Part shown: positions 35,348 through 44,852 of the stretch, one piece after another
Numbering within the stretch: the stretch's first letter is position 1
Layout: the number at the start of each line of letters is the position of its first letter
DNA from: Acetatifactor muris
GTDB lineage: Bacteria > Bacillota > Clostridia > Lachnospirales > Lachnospiraceae
Reading direction: 5' to 3'
Assembly (NCBI GenBank): GCA_023663635.1
Contig: JAMPHD010000002.1
Coordinates: forward strand, 1 to 64,000
Length of the DNA stretch: 64,000 nucleotides
Made by a program: the position numbers and the translations under genes
Notes under the pieces: model-generated
Seen by the model: only the letters and a program-made list of their open reading frames with translations
Databases searched by the model: none
What the model was told of the DNA's origin: nothing

Positions 35348-36044
35348 ATTGCGATCCCTTCATCATGCGATATTTGATCTCCGCGATCTCCCAGTCCGTC
35401 TCATTGTCGATGTCCTGTACCTCCATCTCGGATACCACCATGGGCAGGATATTGCCCACCATCAGTTTCCGGTTGACCCGATAAGCCGCCGTGCGGAACA
35501 CATAGAACTGTCCCACATCGTGATAGTAGGGCTCAAGATCCTGAGAGCGGCTGTCCAGATACTCCGGATGGCGGAACACCAACCGCCCGCCCGTCTCCAC
35601 CATGGCCCTCTGGGGCGGATAGGAGAACGCCACCACCGGGATCAGCGTGTCCGCGTCGCTCTGCTCCAGTCTCTCCACCGCGTCCCGCAGTTTCCCCGCC
35701 GTCACAAAGGGAGCCGTGGGATAAACGCACACTCCCGTATCAAATCCCTCCCCGCGCTTTGCATACTCAGACAACACCTCCAACAGCACGTCATTGGTGG
35801 TGGCTTTGTCATCAGCGGTCCCGGCGCTCCTGTAAAAGGGAACCTCCGCGCCGTATTGCCTTGCGATATCCGCGATCTCCTCATCGTCCGTGGACACCAT
35901 CACCGTATGAAACAGTCCGGATTCCAGAGCCGCCCCGATGGAATAGGCCAATATGGGTCTGCCGCAGAATTCTCTGATGTTTTTGCGGGGGATGCGCTTG
36001 CTGCCGCCCCGCGCCGTGATGATCGCTATTCTCTTCGCATTCAT
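35334..36044 (-). CDS. pseF: CMP-pseudaminic acid cytidylyltransferase (PseF)
   Basis: The 236-residue enzyme activates pseudaminic acid with CTP. The N-terminal IITARGGSKRIPRKNI (8-23) is the CMP-sugar synthase loop, and the rest follows PseF/NeuA, including YPTAPFV and the DIDNETDWEIAE end. Length fits PseF. Its ATG overlaps the TGA of the upstream GT2 gene by four bases, and GGGAG lies six bases before it. Its product would be used by the sialyltransferase-like protein at 38831-39922 in the same operon. Confidence 0.95.
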   Translation of the reverse strand: MNAKRIAIITARGGSKRIPRKNIREFCGRPILAYSIGAALESGLFHTVMVSTDDEEIADIARQYGAEVPFYRSAGTADDKATTNDVLLEVLSEYAKRGEGFDTGVCVYPTAPFVTAGKLRDAVERLEQSDADTLIPVVAFSYPPQRAMVETGGRLVFRHPEYLDSRSQDLEPYYHDVGQFYVFRTAAYRVNRKLMVGNILPMVVSEMEVQDIDNETDWEIAEIKYRMMKGSQYGQS

Positions 36045-37084
36045 GTCTTACTCCCTGCTCTCTTCCGTCTTAAGTTCCGCACCCATAATTTCAGCCGGTA
36101 ATAAAGATAAAATTTCAGATCTGACCCCGCCTGCATGGCGATCAGTTCCTGCTCCTCCTCCCCGGTCCACTGTCTGTAATAGGGATTGGTCCTGAAACGG
36201 GGAAATCTGACCCGCACGCCCCTGCGCAATTCTTTCACAAAGGACAGTTTCGGATGCTTTACTCCTGACATATAGGAAAAAAGTGTGTTCACATAATACA
36301 GTTCGCCGAAACGATATTCGATCTCCTGATGATAGCGGTCCAAAAAGCCCCGCATCCTGCACTCGCCGTACAGAAGTTCCGCCGCCGCCATGCGGTCCCT
36401 GCATCTGCTCTCCGTAATATGATGCACCGTGGAGACATCGTGCTGATAGTAATAATACATGGGCTCCTCCACCCGCTCAAACCGGGTGAAATACAGCGAC
36501 CACAGCGATCCCGCGCAGTTGTCCTCATAGAAGATCCCCTCCGGGAAATCCAGCTTATTGTCCCGGATCACATCGTGCCTGTAAATCTTGATCACCATAC
36601 TGCCCGGGCGCATGAACAGCTTTTTATGTTTATCCTCATTCAACACCCCGGTCTGATCCGCGGAGTTGTTGCGCACCACTTTGCCCGTCTCCATGGTGTG
36701 CTCACTGACCAGATTGTAGTCGCAGCCCACCATGTCCGCCCCGGTCTCCTCCGCTTTGGCGAGAAGTTTCTCATAATAGTCGGAGGTCACCCAGTCATCG
36801 CTGTCGATGAAACCGATCCACTCCCCCCAGGCAGCCTTGAGTCCCTCATTTTTGGCGCCGCCCTGACGGCGGTTGCGCTCATTTCGGATCACCCGCACCA
36901 ATCCCGGATACTGCCGCTCATACCCTCGCAGGATCTCTGCGGAATCGTCCGTGGAGGCGTCGTCCACCGCGATGATCTCATAATCCGATCTCGGCAATGT
37001 CTGCCCCACCAGAGAGTCCAGACAGAAATTCAGTTTTCCCTCGGATGCCATATTGTAGACCGGCACGATCACACTGAGCCGCAT
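36041..37084 (-). CDS. GT2 glycosyltransferase
   Basis: The 347-residue protein has a single GT-A domain: SVIVPVYN (4-11), DASTDDS and the metal motif IDSDDW near residue 100, followed by a C-terminal helical and basic tail that likely sits at the membrane. The start at 37084 is chosen because GGGAGG precedes it and the family N-terminus begins there; the longer frame lies over the upstream gene. It probably adds one sugar to the repeat unit flipped by the ABC protein upstream (4-nt gap). Donor unknown. Confidence 0.9.
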   Translation of the reverse strand: MRLSVIVPVYNMASEGKLNFCLDSLVGQTLPRSDYEIIAVDDASTDDSAEILRGYERQYPGLVRVIRNERNRRQGGAKNEGLKAAWGEWIGFIDSDDWVTSDYYEKLLAKAEETGADMVGCDYNLVSEHTMETGKVVRNNSADQTGVLNEDKHKKLFMRPGSMVIKIYRHDVIRDNKLDFPEGIFYEDNCAGSLWSLYFTRFERVEEPMYYYYQHDVSTVHHITESRCRDRMAAAELLYGECRMRGFLDRYHQEIEYRFGELYYVNTLFSYMSGVKHPKLSFVKELRRGVRVRFPRFRTNPYYRQWTGEEEQELIAMQAGSDLKFYLYYRLKLWVRNLRRKRAGSKT

Positions 37085-37088
37085 ACCC

Positions 37089-38831
37089 TCACAGCCTCCC
37101 TCTCTCAATGACGGCCTTTCCGTTCTCCACGCGATACACCAGATCGCATTTCTCAATGGTCTGCAGCCTGTGCGCGATGATGATCAGCGTCTTTCTGCCG
37201 TGGAGACTGTTGATGGACTCCATGATGGCCGCCTCGGTGTCATTGTCCAGGGCGGAGGTGGCCTCGTCCAGGATCAGCAACTCCGGATTGTTATACAGCG
37301 CCCTGGCGATACCGATGCGCTGTCTCTGCCCCCCGGAGAGGCGGATTCCCCTCTCGCCGATACCGGTGTCAAGCCCCTCAGGCAATGTTTTTACAAACTC
37401 ATCCAGTCTGGCCTCCCTGAGAACCTCCCACAGACGCTCCTCGTCAATTCTGTCCTCCGGCACGCCAAAAGCCACGTTTTTGCGGATGGTATCGTCCAAC
37501 ATGAAGATCATCTGGGGAATATAACCCACATTTTTGAGCCACTTGCGGTATTGGGTCCGGGTGTCCACGCCGTCCGCCAACACCACGCCGCCCCGCACTT
37601 CCAACAGCCCCAACAGGATGTCCACCACCGTGCTCTTGCCCGCCCCGGTGGTGCCCACGATCCCCACGGAGGCTCCCACCGGCACCGTCAGATCCGCGTG
37701 GTCAAAGATCAGCTTGTCCGTCCCCGGATAGGCGTAGGTGATATCTTTGAGTTCGATGGCTCTCTTAAGGGGCATCTTCTCCTCCTCATCGGTGGCGAAG
37801 GACATGTCCACCTTCTCCCCGGTGATCTCATCCTGCAGATTGTCGCTGACTCCCATGAAGAAGGGCTCAAAATACGCGATGGAATTCAACTGATTGTTGA
37901 TCCGGTTCACACAGGGCAGCAGGACAAAGGCTGCCGCCGCCAATGTGGAGAACACGGTCAGCATATTCTCCGTGGGCACCCCCGTCACCACGAGGTAGAT
38001 CATATAGCCCACCATGGTGGCCACACAGGCCGTCTCGATGAGGAGCTTTGGCACATTATTGTAGAGGCTGTATCGCTGCACCGCGTCCACATACCCTTTG
38101 CCGCATTTCTTGTACTCGTCCACAAAATACTGTTCCTTGGCGGCGATCTTCACTTCCTTGATGCCCTGCACCGTCTGGGAGATCCACTTGAACAGTCCGC
38201 TGTAATAGTCCTGATTGTCCTTGCCCGCCTTATACATAACGGGTTTCAGCACCACCTTGACTCCCAGCATCAGCGCCAGCATCACCACCGCCAACAGGAC
38301 GGTCATGGTACCGTTGGTGATAAAGCAGTACAAAATGATGAACAGAGACACCACCCCGTCGGACAGCATCTGCAAAAGCGCGAGGATCAGGGCGTACATA
38401 TTGTTCACATCCGAGGTGATATTCCTCTGCACCACCGCCGTGTCCGCGTTCAGGTAAAACTCATATCCCCGGCGCAGATAGTTGCGCATCATGCGCTCGG
38501 AGGTGCGAAACTGATTGGTATAGATAAAGGCAAAAGTCAGTTTCTGCTGAACGAACAGGAAGACGTTCTTGACCGCGAATACCGCGATCAAAAGCGCCAT
38601 GACCGTCACCGCGAAATGCTCATAGTCCGGCGCCAATTCATAAAACCGCGCGATGATCCGGTTACTCCGCACCGCCTCCGGATCTATGACGATATTCACC
38701 ACCTGCACCAGAAGTCCCACGCCCGCGGTCTGGAGAAACGCGCCGATCACCATGAGGACCATCAGGCCCGCCATGGTGCGTTTTTGTTTTTGGTCCAACA
38801 GGACTCTCAACTTTCTCAGTATCTGCGACAT
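37089..38831 (-). CDS. ABC flippase-like transporter (PglK/MsbA type)
   Basis: The 580-residue half transporter has six membrane helices (about 20-320) and a nucleotide-binding domain with Walker A GTTGAGKST (393-401), signature LSGGQ (498-502) and Walker B LLILDEATS (518-526). PglK and related proteins flip lipid-linked oligosaccharides, and no Wzx-type flippase appears in the window, so this role is likely. ATG 38831 is preferred over the GTG three bases earlier on spacing to AAAGGAA. It overlaps the stop of the upstream gene by one base. A multidrug or lipid exporter is the alternative. Confidence 0.85.
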   Translation of the reverse strand: MSQILRKLRVLLDQKQKRTMAGLMVLMVIGAFLQTAGVGLLVQVVNIVIDPEAVRSNRIIARFYELAPDYEHFAVTVMALLIAVFAVKNVFLFVQQKLTFAFIYTNQFRTSERMMRNYLRRGYEFYLNADTAVVQRNITSDVNNMYALILALLQMLSDGVVSLFIILYCFITNGTMTVLLAVVMLALMLGVKVVLKPVMYKAGKDNQDYYSGLFKWISQTVQGIKEVKIAAKEQYFVDEYKKCGKGYVDAVQRYSLYNNVPKLLIETACVATMVGYMIYLVVTGVPTENMLTVFSTLAAAAFVLLPCVNRINNQLNSIAYFEPFFMGVSDNLQDEITGEKVDMSFATDEEEKMPLKRAIELKDITYAYPGTDKLIFDHADLTVPVGASVGIVGTTGAGKSTVVDILLGLLEVRGGVVLADGVDTRTQYRKWLKNVGYIPQMIFMLDDTIRKNVAFGVPEDRIDEERLWEVLREARLDEFVKTLPEGLDTGIGERGIRLSGGQRQRIGIARALYNNPELLILDEATSALDNDTEAAIMESINSLHGRKTLIIIAHRLQTIEKCDLVYRVENGKAVIERGRL

Positions 38832-39922
38832 CACTGTTTCCTTTCGATCCCGACCTGCTCATTCTGTCTGTGGATCAGCGGATCCTCATAGAGATCCATA
38901 AAGTCCTCCCCCAGACGCACGATCTCGTCCGCAAACCGGATGGCTTTCACCTCCGTCAGCACGGCCACCGCCTTCCTAAATCGCAGTCCCGGGAAAAAGT
39001 TCAGGACCTCCATGGGCACCGTGGCGTCAAATTGGGGATACTCCCCGAATATTTTCCGATAGTCCAGTTCATCCCTCGGATGGGGCTTGATAAAAATAGT
39101 CCCCTCCTTTTCATATCTGTGAATGATATCCCTGAAGATCCGCTCCCGCACATCCAATGTGCACAGCGGATCCGTCAGTATCAATATCTGATCCCCCGCC
39201 GCGCTGCTCTCCGCAATCCGGCGCTCCAGCGTTTCCCGATCCCGGATAAAGGCCTGCAGGATGATCCGTCTGTCCTCCTCCGTCAGCCTGTCCGCCAGAG
39301 CCTGCCTGGGCTCCTCGATATAGCGCGGGCAGGGATATTGGATGGCCGATATGTCATTGACCTCCATGTCCAGACAATATTTTCCATAACCGTTCTGCAC
39401 GAAGATCAGATTCAGTCTGCGGGACAGGAAAGCCTTCCACTCAAAATGTCCTCTGTTGTCATAGCGGGCCGCGTCAAAATTTTTCAGACAGTTCAACCCG
39501 TCCTCCAGAGCGTGGTAATAAATATGCTTTTGATTCAGATAATACCCTATGGGATCGGAGTCGCAGTACACATACACATCTCTGTACTCTCCAAAATCCA
39601 CCGGTATGTAAGGCTCCTGCAGCTTGGCGTACCGCTTGGTGAACCGGATCCGTCTCCACAGATTCCCGATAAAATTTCCCGTCCCTTCTCTCCATTTGGC
39701 AAGCTCCGGGAAAAAACTCTCGTGTTTCTCGTCAAACTCCAGCACCTCAGCGAACAGTCCCGTGCTCTCCACCCGCGCCTTCAGATTTTCAAAATCGCAG
39801 GACATCCGGGACAGCACCAAAGTCGCCCCGCCCCGTTTCTCTATGGGAAGTTTCAACTCCTTCAAAAAAGTCACATATACATGATAGTAAGTGTGACATA
39901 CATAAATCCTATCCCTGCTCAT
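38831..39922 (-). CDS. Sialyltransferase-like (GT52-like) candidate pseudaminyltransferase
   Basis: The 363-residue soluble protein shows the two motifs shared by several bacterial sialyltransferase families: an E/D-D-G motif (Glu140-Asp141-Gly142 in LEDGLNC) and an HP motif (His281-Pro282 in KPHPRDE). The N-terminus (CHTYYHVYV) and the Rossmann-like second half fit GT52, LPS or polysialyl-type enzymes that use CMP-sugars. As CMP-pseudaminic acid is made in the same operon, it is the best candidate for transferring that sugar. It is the first gene of operon 2, with its own promoter at 39970-39998. Family assignment is from short motifs only. Confidence 0.7.
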   Translation of the reverse strand: MSRDRIYVCHTYYHVYVTFLKELKLPIEKRGGATLVLSRMSCDFENLKARVESTGLFAEVLEFDEKHESFFPELAKWREGTGNFIGNLWRRIRFTKRYAKLQEPYIPVDFGEYRDVYVYCDSDPIGYYLNQKHIYYHALEDGLNCLKNFDAARYDNRGHFEWKAFLSRRLNLIFVQNGYGKYCLDMEVNDISAIQYPCPRYIEEPRQALADRLTEEDRRIILQAFIRDRETLERRIAESSAAGDQILILTDPLCTLDVRERIFRDIIHRYEKEGTIFIKPHPRDELDYRKIFGEYPQFDATVPMEVLNFFPGLRFRKAVAVLTEVKAIRFADEIVRLGEDFMDLYEDPLIHRQNEQVGIERKQ

Positions 39923-39969
39923 ATCCGTTTCGTCTCTCCGCGAATCCCGACATTTCCAAACATGGAATT

Positions 39970-39998
39970 ATTCTATCACATCTTCCGCGTTTAGTAAA
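39970..39998 (-). promoter_or_regulatory. Promoter of operon 2
   Basis: Minus-strand TTTACT (39998-39993) is 17 bp from TAGAAT (39975-39970), preceded by TG at the extended position (TGATAGAAT). It would start an 18.9-kb transcript down to 21081. The 39923-40082 spacer is AT-rich and otherwise contains only weak hairpins and T-rich stretches that may end operon 3. Confidence 0.6.
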
Positions 39999-40082
39999 AC
40001 TTTCCGGGGAATATTCAGAAAAAACCATTCTAAAAATTAAGAAAAACGCAAGAATTATGTCGTATTCCGGCGATTTCGGATC

Positions 40083-41846
40083 CTAATTCAGCGCGTACAG
40101 CCAAATCCCCCAATAAGATTCTTCCGTCTCATAATACCCCATGGAATGAAGTCCCATCCTCTCCGCGTCCGCGATCTCCGCTCCCGAGAGCAGATATTCA
40201 CAGCCCAAGTCCGCAAGGGCCTCCATGTCAAGATCCAATCCCTCATAGACCACGCCGTTGCCCTTCGGCAGCATCCAATAGTTTCCGGTCTGCGCGTTGA
40301 ACAGATAGCATCTGCTGCCCCATGTGTCAAAATACACCGCCATCTCCGCGTTCTTGTCCAATTCCCCCGCGATCACGCGCCGAAAGGCATGTTTGTATTC
40401 CAGCGGATAATTGTTGGAATACCCGTCCACGGTATAGAAACCGTGCATCAGCGCCGGCGCGGGACTGATGCCCAGATGCGCCACCCGATACTCCGCGGGA
40501 TCCCGGCCGATGGCCTCCTCGATCCGCCCCATCAGTTCCTCCGCGTACCAACTCTCCCAGGATATATAGCCCGTGATGCCGGAACCGTTGTTTCTCTGAT
40601 TGACATTCATGTAAAAATAGGAATCGTACAGCACCTTGTCCGCCGTCGGCAGAATCAGCAGAGCGGTCGCCGCGCACAGCGCGGGCAACATCCGGCGGCT
40701 CTGCTTTGCCGCCGTCCACGGCACGGAAAACGCCAGCGCGAACTCCAGATACCAACCCGCGGGATAGATCCAGTAAAACCGTTCCGCCTGAAAATAGCGC
40801 AGAAATCCGCTCATACCGTTCTTCCATGCCGCCGCGACTTCGGATCTGCAGATGCCATAGAACACCGCTATGAGCGCCAATATCACCATGCCGCACAGCG
40901 CCATGAGATAACGGTTCTTAACCGATCTCTCCATCTTCGCGTAACAGAATCCCCCGATCACCAATACGGCCAAAATGGGCAGGATCAGCCCCTCATGATA
41001 GGCGGGCGCGTGCTGCGAACTGTGCAGGAACACCTCCTTCACCGTATTCCAAAAGGGCTCCGCCCCGTTCACCATCTCCTCCCGATGGCTCACATACGCG
41101 GGGGCGCCCCCCGGAGATCTGCCCAACAAAAATTCCGCCAAGAGATTCAGATTCGTCAGCACATATGTCAGGAGCAGACACACAAAGCCCAGGCCAAACC
41201 ACTTGGAAAATTTTCCGCGCAGAGCCGTGACACACATGGCAAGCACGGCGAAAGCCAACACCACATATCCCGTACAGACCAGGTGGCTGCTGCCTCCAAA
41301 CAGGATCACAAGCGCCAAAGACAGCGGAATCCTCTTCTTTTTATAGAGACACACAAAGGCATAGAGCGCCAGCGGAATGCCCGACTGAGACAGCCCATAG
41401 ATCGGATACAGGGGCAACATGCCAAAAATCCCGGCCGCGAGCGCCGAGAGAAGACTGCTGTCCGTCAGTTCTTTCACCGCCGCATACATTCCCATAAAGC
41501 CGCACAGCATCATCAGCGCGTAGGTACAAAGGAACGCCCAAAAGGGCGGCAGGAGTTGATAGAGCGGCACGAAGAACACCGCCGCGGGCGCCAGTCCGCC
41601 GGCGCTGATGCCCCCCAACATCTCCGGTATGAGCCCCTCCATGGGATGCCTTGCCGTGAGCACATAATTCATCATGGACTCATCCCACTGGTCATGGATC
41701 ACAAAGACGCTTCCCTCGCCCAACGACAGATTGGGGAGCAGCAGGATCACAAGCTCCAGGATCCCGATCCACCAAAGTGGCAGCCCGTCCAATTTGACCG
41801 CTATACAGTTCAACCGTTCCAAGCCGTTCGAGAGTTTCTTTTTCAT
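40083..41846 (-). CDS. Polytopic membrane protein, DUF6044-like, paralog 2
   Basis: The 587-residue protein has about 11 helices and a soluble C-terminal domain. It shares with the protein at 22976-24832 an early outer-loop motif (HDQWDESM) and the C-terminal block HGFYTVDGYSNNYPLEY, AFRRVIAGE. A GT-C-like glycosyltransferase role fits, but the reaction is unknown. GGAGAGG precedes the ATG at 41846. It is the last gene of operon 3, 62 nt after the GtrII-like gene. The presence of one paralog per operon suggests parallel roles on two glycans or at two positions. Confidence 0.75.
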   Translation of the reverse strand: MKKKLSNGLERLNCIAVKLDGLPLWWIGILELVILLLPNLSLGEGSVFVIHDQWDESMMNYVLTARHPMEGLIPEMLGGISAGGLAPAAVFFVPLYQLLPPFWAFLCTYALMMLCGFMGMYAAVKELTDSSLLSALAAGIFGMLPLYPIYGLSQSGIPLALYAFVCLYKKKRIPLSLALVILFGGSSHLVCTGYVVLAFAVLAMCVTALRGKFSKWFGLGFVCLLLTYVLTNLNLLAEFLLGRSPGGAPAYVSHREEMVNGAEPFWNTVKEVFLHSSQHAPAYHEGLILPILAVLVIGGFCYAKMERSVKNRYLMALCGMVILALIAVFYGICRSEVAAAWKNGMSGFLRYFQAERFYWIYPAGWYLEFALAFSVPWTAAKQSRRMLPALCAATALLILPTADKVLYDSYFYMNVNQRNNGSGITGYISWESWYAEELMGRIEEAIGRDPAEYRVAHLGISPAPALMHGFYTVDGYSNNYPLEYKHAFRRVIAGELDKNAEMAVYFDTWGSRCYLFNAQTGNYWMLPKGNGVVYEGLDLDMEALADLGCEYLLSGAEIADAERMGLHSMGYYETEESYWGIWLYALN

Positions 41847-41908
41847 GCCAACCTCTCCATGTCAATCGCGTCAATCCGAATCAGTTCATCGGTCCAAATC
41901 TGTCCGCA

Positions 41909-43645
41909 TCAAAAATGCACGATGATGTAATCCCCCGCGTCCACAATGGATCCCTCACGGGGAAAATGCGGCATGTCCGCCGCGTAATTTTCCGCCTCCG
42001 TATAGTAGGAGCCGTCCGCGTGGGGCAGCAATCCATGCCCGTGAAAGGCCATAAACCGAATCAGTTCTTCATCATTGTCAAAGGCATATTTGCCCCAACT
42101 GATAACGGAGAGCGCCGGCGTCTGCGCCACCCACACGCCATATCCCCGATAATATTTCTCCAGAAGATGCTCGTCCACCAAATCCGTGATCCGTTTCATC
42201 TCATAAAACCGCGGATCATCATACCGCACATAGGCATCCTCCACCAACCCTTCCGGATTCTCCCACTCCCCCGTGAACACCACGGGCTTGGAGGTATCAA
42301 AGTTCTGTTCCAATTCGAGCGCCACCTGCGCCATATACTCTTTGGCGTATTCATACTTGCGATAATCCACATAGAACCAGTGATTCAGATCGGCACACTG
42401 ATTCCACAGGATCACGGCCGAGACGACCGCGCACACCGCTCCCGCGCCCCTGCGCAGCGCGGTATTCCCGATCCCCCTTCGCTTGGCCGCGCCCATAGCT
42501 CCACTGACGGCGTAGACCGCCATCAATATCCCATATCCGCAGATGAGAGGCACAAACTGCGCCGAGCGGTATAATGTGGCCTTGCCCTCCACCACCGTCA
42601 GCAGAAAGGCCGCCACAAAACAGCCCGCCGTCAGGAGCAATATACCGACATCTCTCCTGCGAATGCTCATCCCCAGACTGCACAGGCAGATCACAAGCGA
42701 CGCGAGCACAAAGATTTTGATGGGATAATAGGCATGGGCAAACACCACATACTGCACAAACACTCTCTTTAAGACCATGGCAAATTCCGCCCGCGCCCCG
42801 GGCTGCAGCATCCAACCCGCGATCTCCGCAAGGGAGCGCTGTACCGCTGCCTCCCGCAGATAGCCGAGGCCGAATGCCGCGATCACGATCTTCAACACAA
42901 TACTCCTGAGCAGCATGGCCGCCGCTGCCGTGACCGCCGCCACTGCCAATTTTATACACGGCAGACCAAACACTCCCGATGGTCCGCGCGCCTTCGACAG
43001 CCCCCGCGTTGCCGCCGGTCTGCGCGTCCCCCCCGCCAGTCTCTCGGACAGAAGGATCAGAAAAATCCCCACCAACCACACGATCATAAAGGATTCATAG
43101 CATCCCATGGCCACGACCAACAGCGCCGCCGACAGCGCAAACAGTCCCACGGCTTGGCGAGACTTTCTTCTCTCCACGCGCTCCAATCCTTCCTGCATCA
43201 GGCCAAGACTCAGGCCGCAGCTCAGATAACCGATGGCGATCCCGTTGTGCAGAAAGTAAGTGAAGACCTCACTGATGAGCGGACAGCTTAAGAATATACA
43301 GGAAAAGAGCCAATATCCGTATTTGGGAATCCTGTCACCCAAAACCCTGTAAAAAAGCAGCCCCCACACGCTCACCGCCGCCATCAGCAAAAGCACCGCC
43401 GCCAGATCCGTTATGAACGGGGCAAACTCCGCGATATGCACCACCTTGTTCAACAGGAACAGGACCCAACGTCCCACCACGGCCGCCAGACCCTCCTCGA
43501 AATAATATGCATAGGGAGTATCATCGATCCCCATGACCGGATGGACGATCTTGAATCCGTAACCGCATGCCGCCACCAGGGACAACAACAGAATATAGGC
43601 CCTGTCCCCGTAGACTCTCCGCCAATCCGATCTCCACTTCTCCAT
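41909..43645 (-). CDS. GtrII-like membrane glucosyltransferase, paralog 2
   Basis: The 578-residue protein has about 11 helices. The first outer loop has GIDDTPYAYYFEEGLAAVVGRW, the counterpart of HDG...SGRW in the GtrII paralog at 28186-29748, and a C-terminal outer domain follows. It likely transfers a sugar from undecaprenyl phosphate to a glycan outside the membrane. The ATG at 43645, with AAGGAT upstream, is preferred over a TTG at 43678 that would overlap pseC. No gtrB gene lies beside it, so it may depend on the gtrB at 27230-28183 or the one at the right edge. An Arg/Ala/Pro-rich cytoplasmic loop (about 205-240) is unusual. Confidence 0.82.
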   Translation of the reverse strand: MEKWRSDWRRVYGDRAYILLLSLVAACGYGFKIVHPVMGIDDTPYAYYFEEGLAAVVGRWVLFLLNKVVHIAEFAPFITDLAAVLLLMAAVSVWGLLFYRVLGDRIPKYGYWLFSCIFLSCPLISEVFTYFLHNGIAIGYLSCGLSLGLMQEGLERVERRKSRQAVGLFALSAALLVVAMGCYESFMIVWLVGIFLILLSERLAGGTRRPAATRGLSKARGPSGVFGLPCIKLAVAAVTAAAAMLLRSIVLKIVIAAFGLGYLREAAVQRSLAEIAGWMLQPGARAEFAMVLKRVFVQYVVFAHAYYPIKIFVLASLVICLCSLGMSIRRRDVGILLLTAGCFVAAFLLTVVEGKATLYRSAQFVPLICGYGILMAVYAVSGAMGAAKRRGIGNTALRRGAGAVCAVVSAVILWNQCADLNHWFYVDYRKYEYAKEYMAQVALELEQNFDTSKPVVFTGEWENPEGLVEDAYVRYDDPRFYEMKRITDLVDEHLLEKYYRGYGVWVAQTPALSVISWGKYAFDNDEELIRFMAFHGHGLLPHADGSYYTEAENYAADMPHFPREGSIVDAGDYIIVHF

Positions 43646-43655
43646 CACACGATCC

Positions 43656-44852
43656 TTATTGTTTCCCGTAATACGCAACCACCTTTTTCACCGCGCGAAT
43701 CACATCCGACACTTCCTCATCCGTGAGGGAATAATACAGCGGGATACTCATCACCTCGTCATAAAACTTCTCCGCGTTGGGACAGATTCCCTTCCCGTAG
43801 CCCAGTTTCTCATAATAGGAATGATAGTACACCGGCATATAATGTACCTGGGGACAGGTGTTCTCCGCGTACAGTGCGTCAAAGAACTGTCTCCTGTCAC
43901 AGTTTAGTCTCTCCAAATTCAGACGCAGGATATAGAGATGTCTCGTGGTGTCCGACTCCGGGATCTCCCGCTGCACGATGATCTCCGGCATCCCCGCGAA
44001 CTCCCTGTCATACCGCTCCACGATCTCGCGTCTGCGGGCGGCAAATTTCGGCAGCTTGCGCAACTGGCTGACCAACAGCGCAGCCTGAAAATCCGTCATC
44101 CTGTAATTGTATCCCAACTCCACCTGCTCATTGTACCATTTGGCATCCGTGGGATGCGCCATCTCCCCGCGGTCGCGCGTGATTCCATGGGTCCTAAGAC
44201 GCATCAGCCTGTGATACATCTGCTCATCGTTGGTGGTGATGGCGCCGCCCTCACCGCCCGTGACCGTCTTCACCGGATGAAAACTGAAACACGTCATATC
44301 CGCGATACTGCCCACGGGTCTGCCCTTATACTTTGTGCCGATGGCATGTGCCGCGTCCTCGATCAGAATCAGATCATGTTCCCTGCAGATTGCCCTGATC
44401 TCATCCAATTCCACCGCCTGACCCGTGAAATCCACGGCCACGATCCCCTTGGTGCGGGGCGTGATCAGACTCCTGACGGAGGCCGGATCCATGTTGTAAG
44501 TCTCCGGATCAATATCCGCAAATACAGGTTTCGCCCCACAGTAGAGCACACAGTTGGCGGAGGCCGCAAATGTGATGGAACTGACGATCACCTCATCCCC
44601 CTCGCCGAATCCCGCGGTCATCGCCGCCAGATGAAGAGCCGCCGTGCCATTGCTCACCACCACGGCATACTTGGCCCCCGTCACCTCACAGAGCGTCTGC
44701 TCCAGCTCGGCCACCTTGGGGCCGCAGGTGATGTAATCACTTGTCAATGTGGCCACCACCGCGTCCACATCGTCCTGCTCAATGCACTGTCTCCCATAGA
44801 AAATTTGTTTCTCCCGCACCGGACTGCCGCCGAATATGGCTAACCGTTCCAT
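43656..44852 (-). CDS. pseC: UDP-4-amino-4,6-dideoxy-AltNAc transaminase (PseC)
   Basis: The 398-residue PLP enzyme aminates the 4-keto product of the inverting UDP-GlcNAc dehydratase in pseudaminic acid synthesis. VDFTGQAVELDEI, IEDAAHAIGTKYKG and FHPVKTVTGGEGGA fit PseC, with the PLP lysine at 195. ATG 44852 has AAGGAGG seven bases upstream; a longer open frame is only the overlap with the gene before it (13 nt). It is away from the other pse genes, inside the UDP-L-FucNAc operon just after fnlA, fnlB and fnlC. This hints that FnlA supplies its substrate. A QuiNAc4N-type transaminase is the alternative. Confidence 0.9.
   Translation of the reverse strand: MERLAIFGGSPVREKQIFYGRQCIEQDDVDAVVATLTSDYITCGPKVAELEQTLCEVTGAKYAVVVSNGTAALHLAAMTAGFGEGDEVIVSSITFAASANCVLYCGAKPVFADIDPETYNMDPASVRSLITPRTKGIVAVDFTGQAVELDEIRAICREHDLILIEDAAHAIGTKYKGRPVGSIADMTCFSFHPVKTVTGGEGGAITTNDEQMYHRLMRLRTHGITRDRGEMAHPTDAKWYNEQVELGYNYRMTDFQAALLVSQLRKLPKFAARRREIVERYDREFAGMPEIIVQREIPESDTTRHLYILRLNLERLNCDRRQFFDALYAENTCPQVHYMPVYYHSYYEKLGYGKGICPNAEKFYDEVMSIPLYYSLTDEEVSDVIRAVKKVVAYYGKQ

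Noticed and set aside
40146-41930. A plus-strand open frame of 594 codons opposite the DUF6044-like gene
   Set aside because: Very rich in His, Arg and Gln, with no start signal, antisense to a coherent membrane protein.
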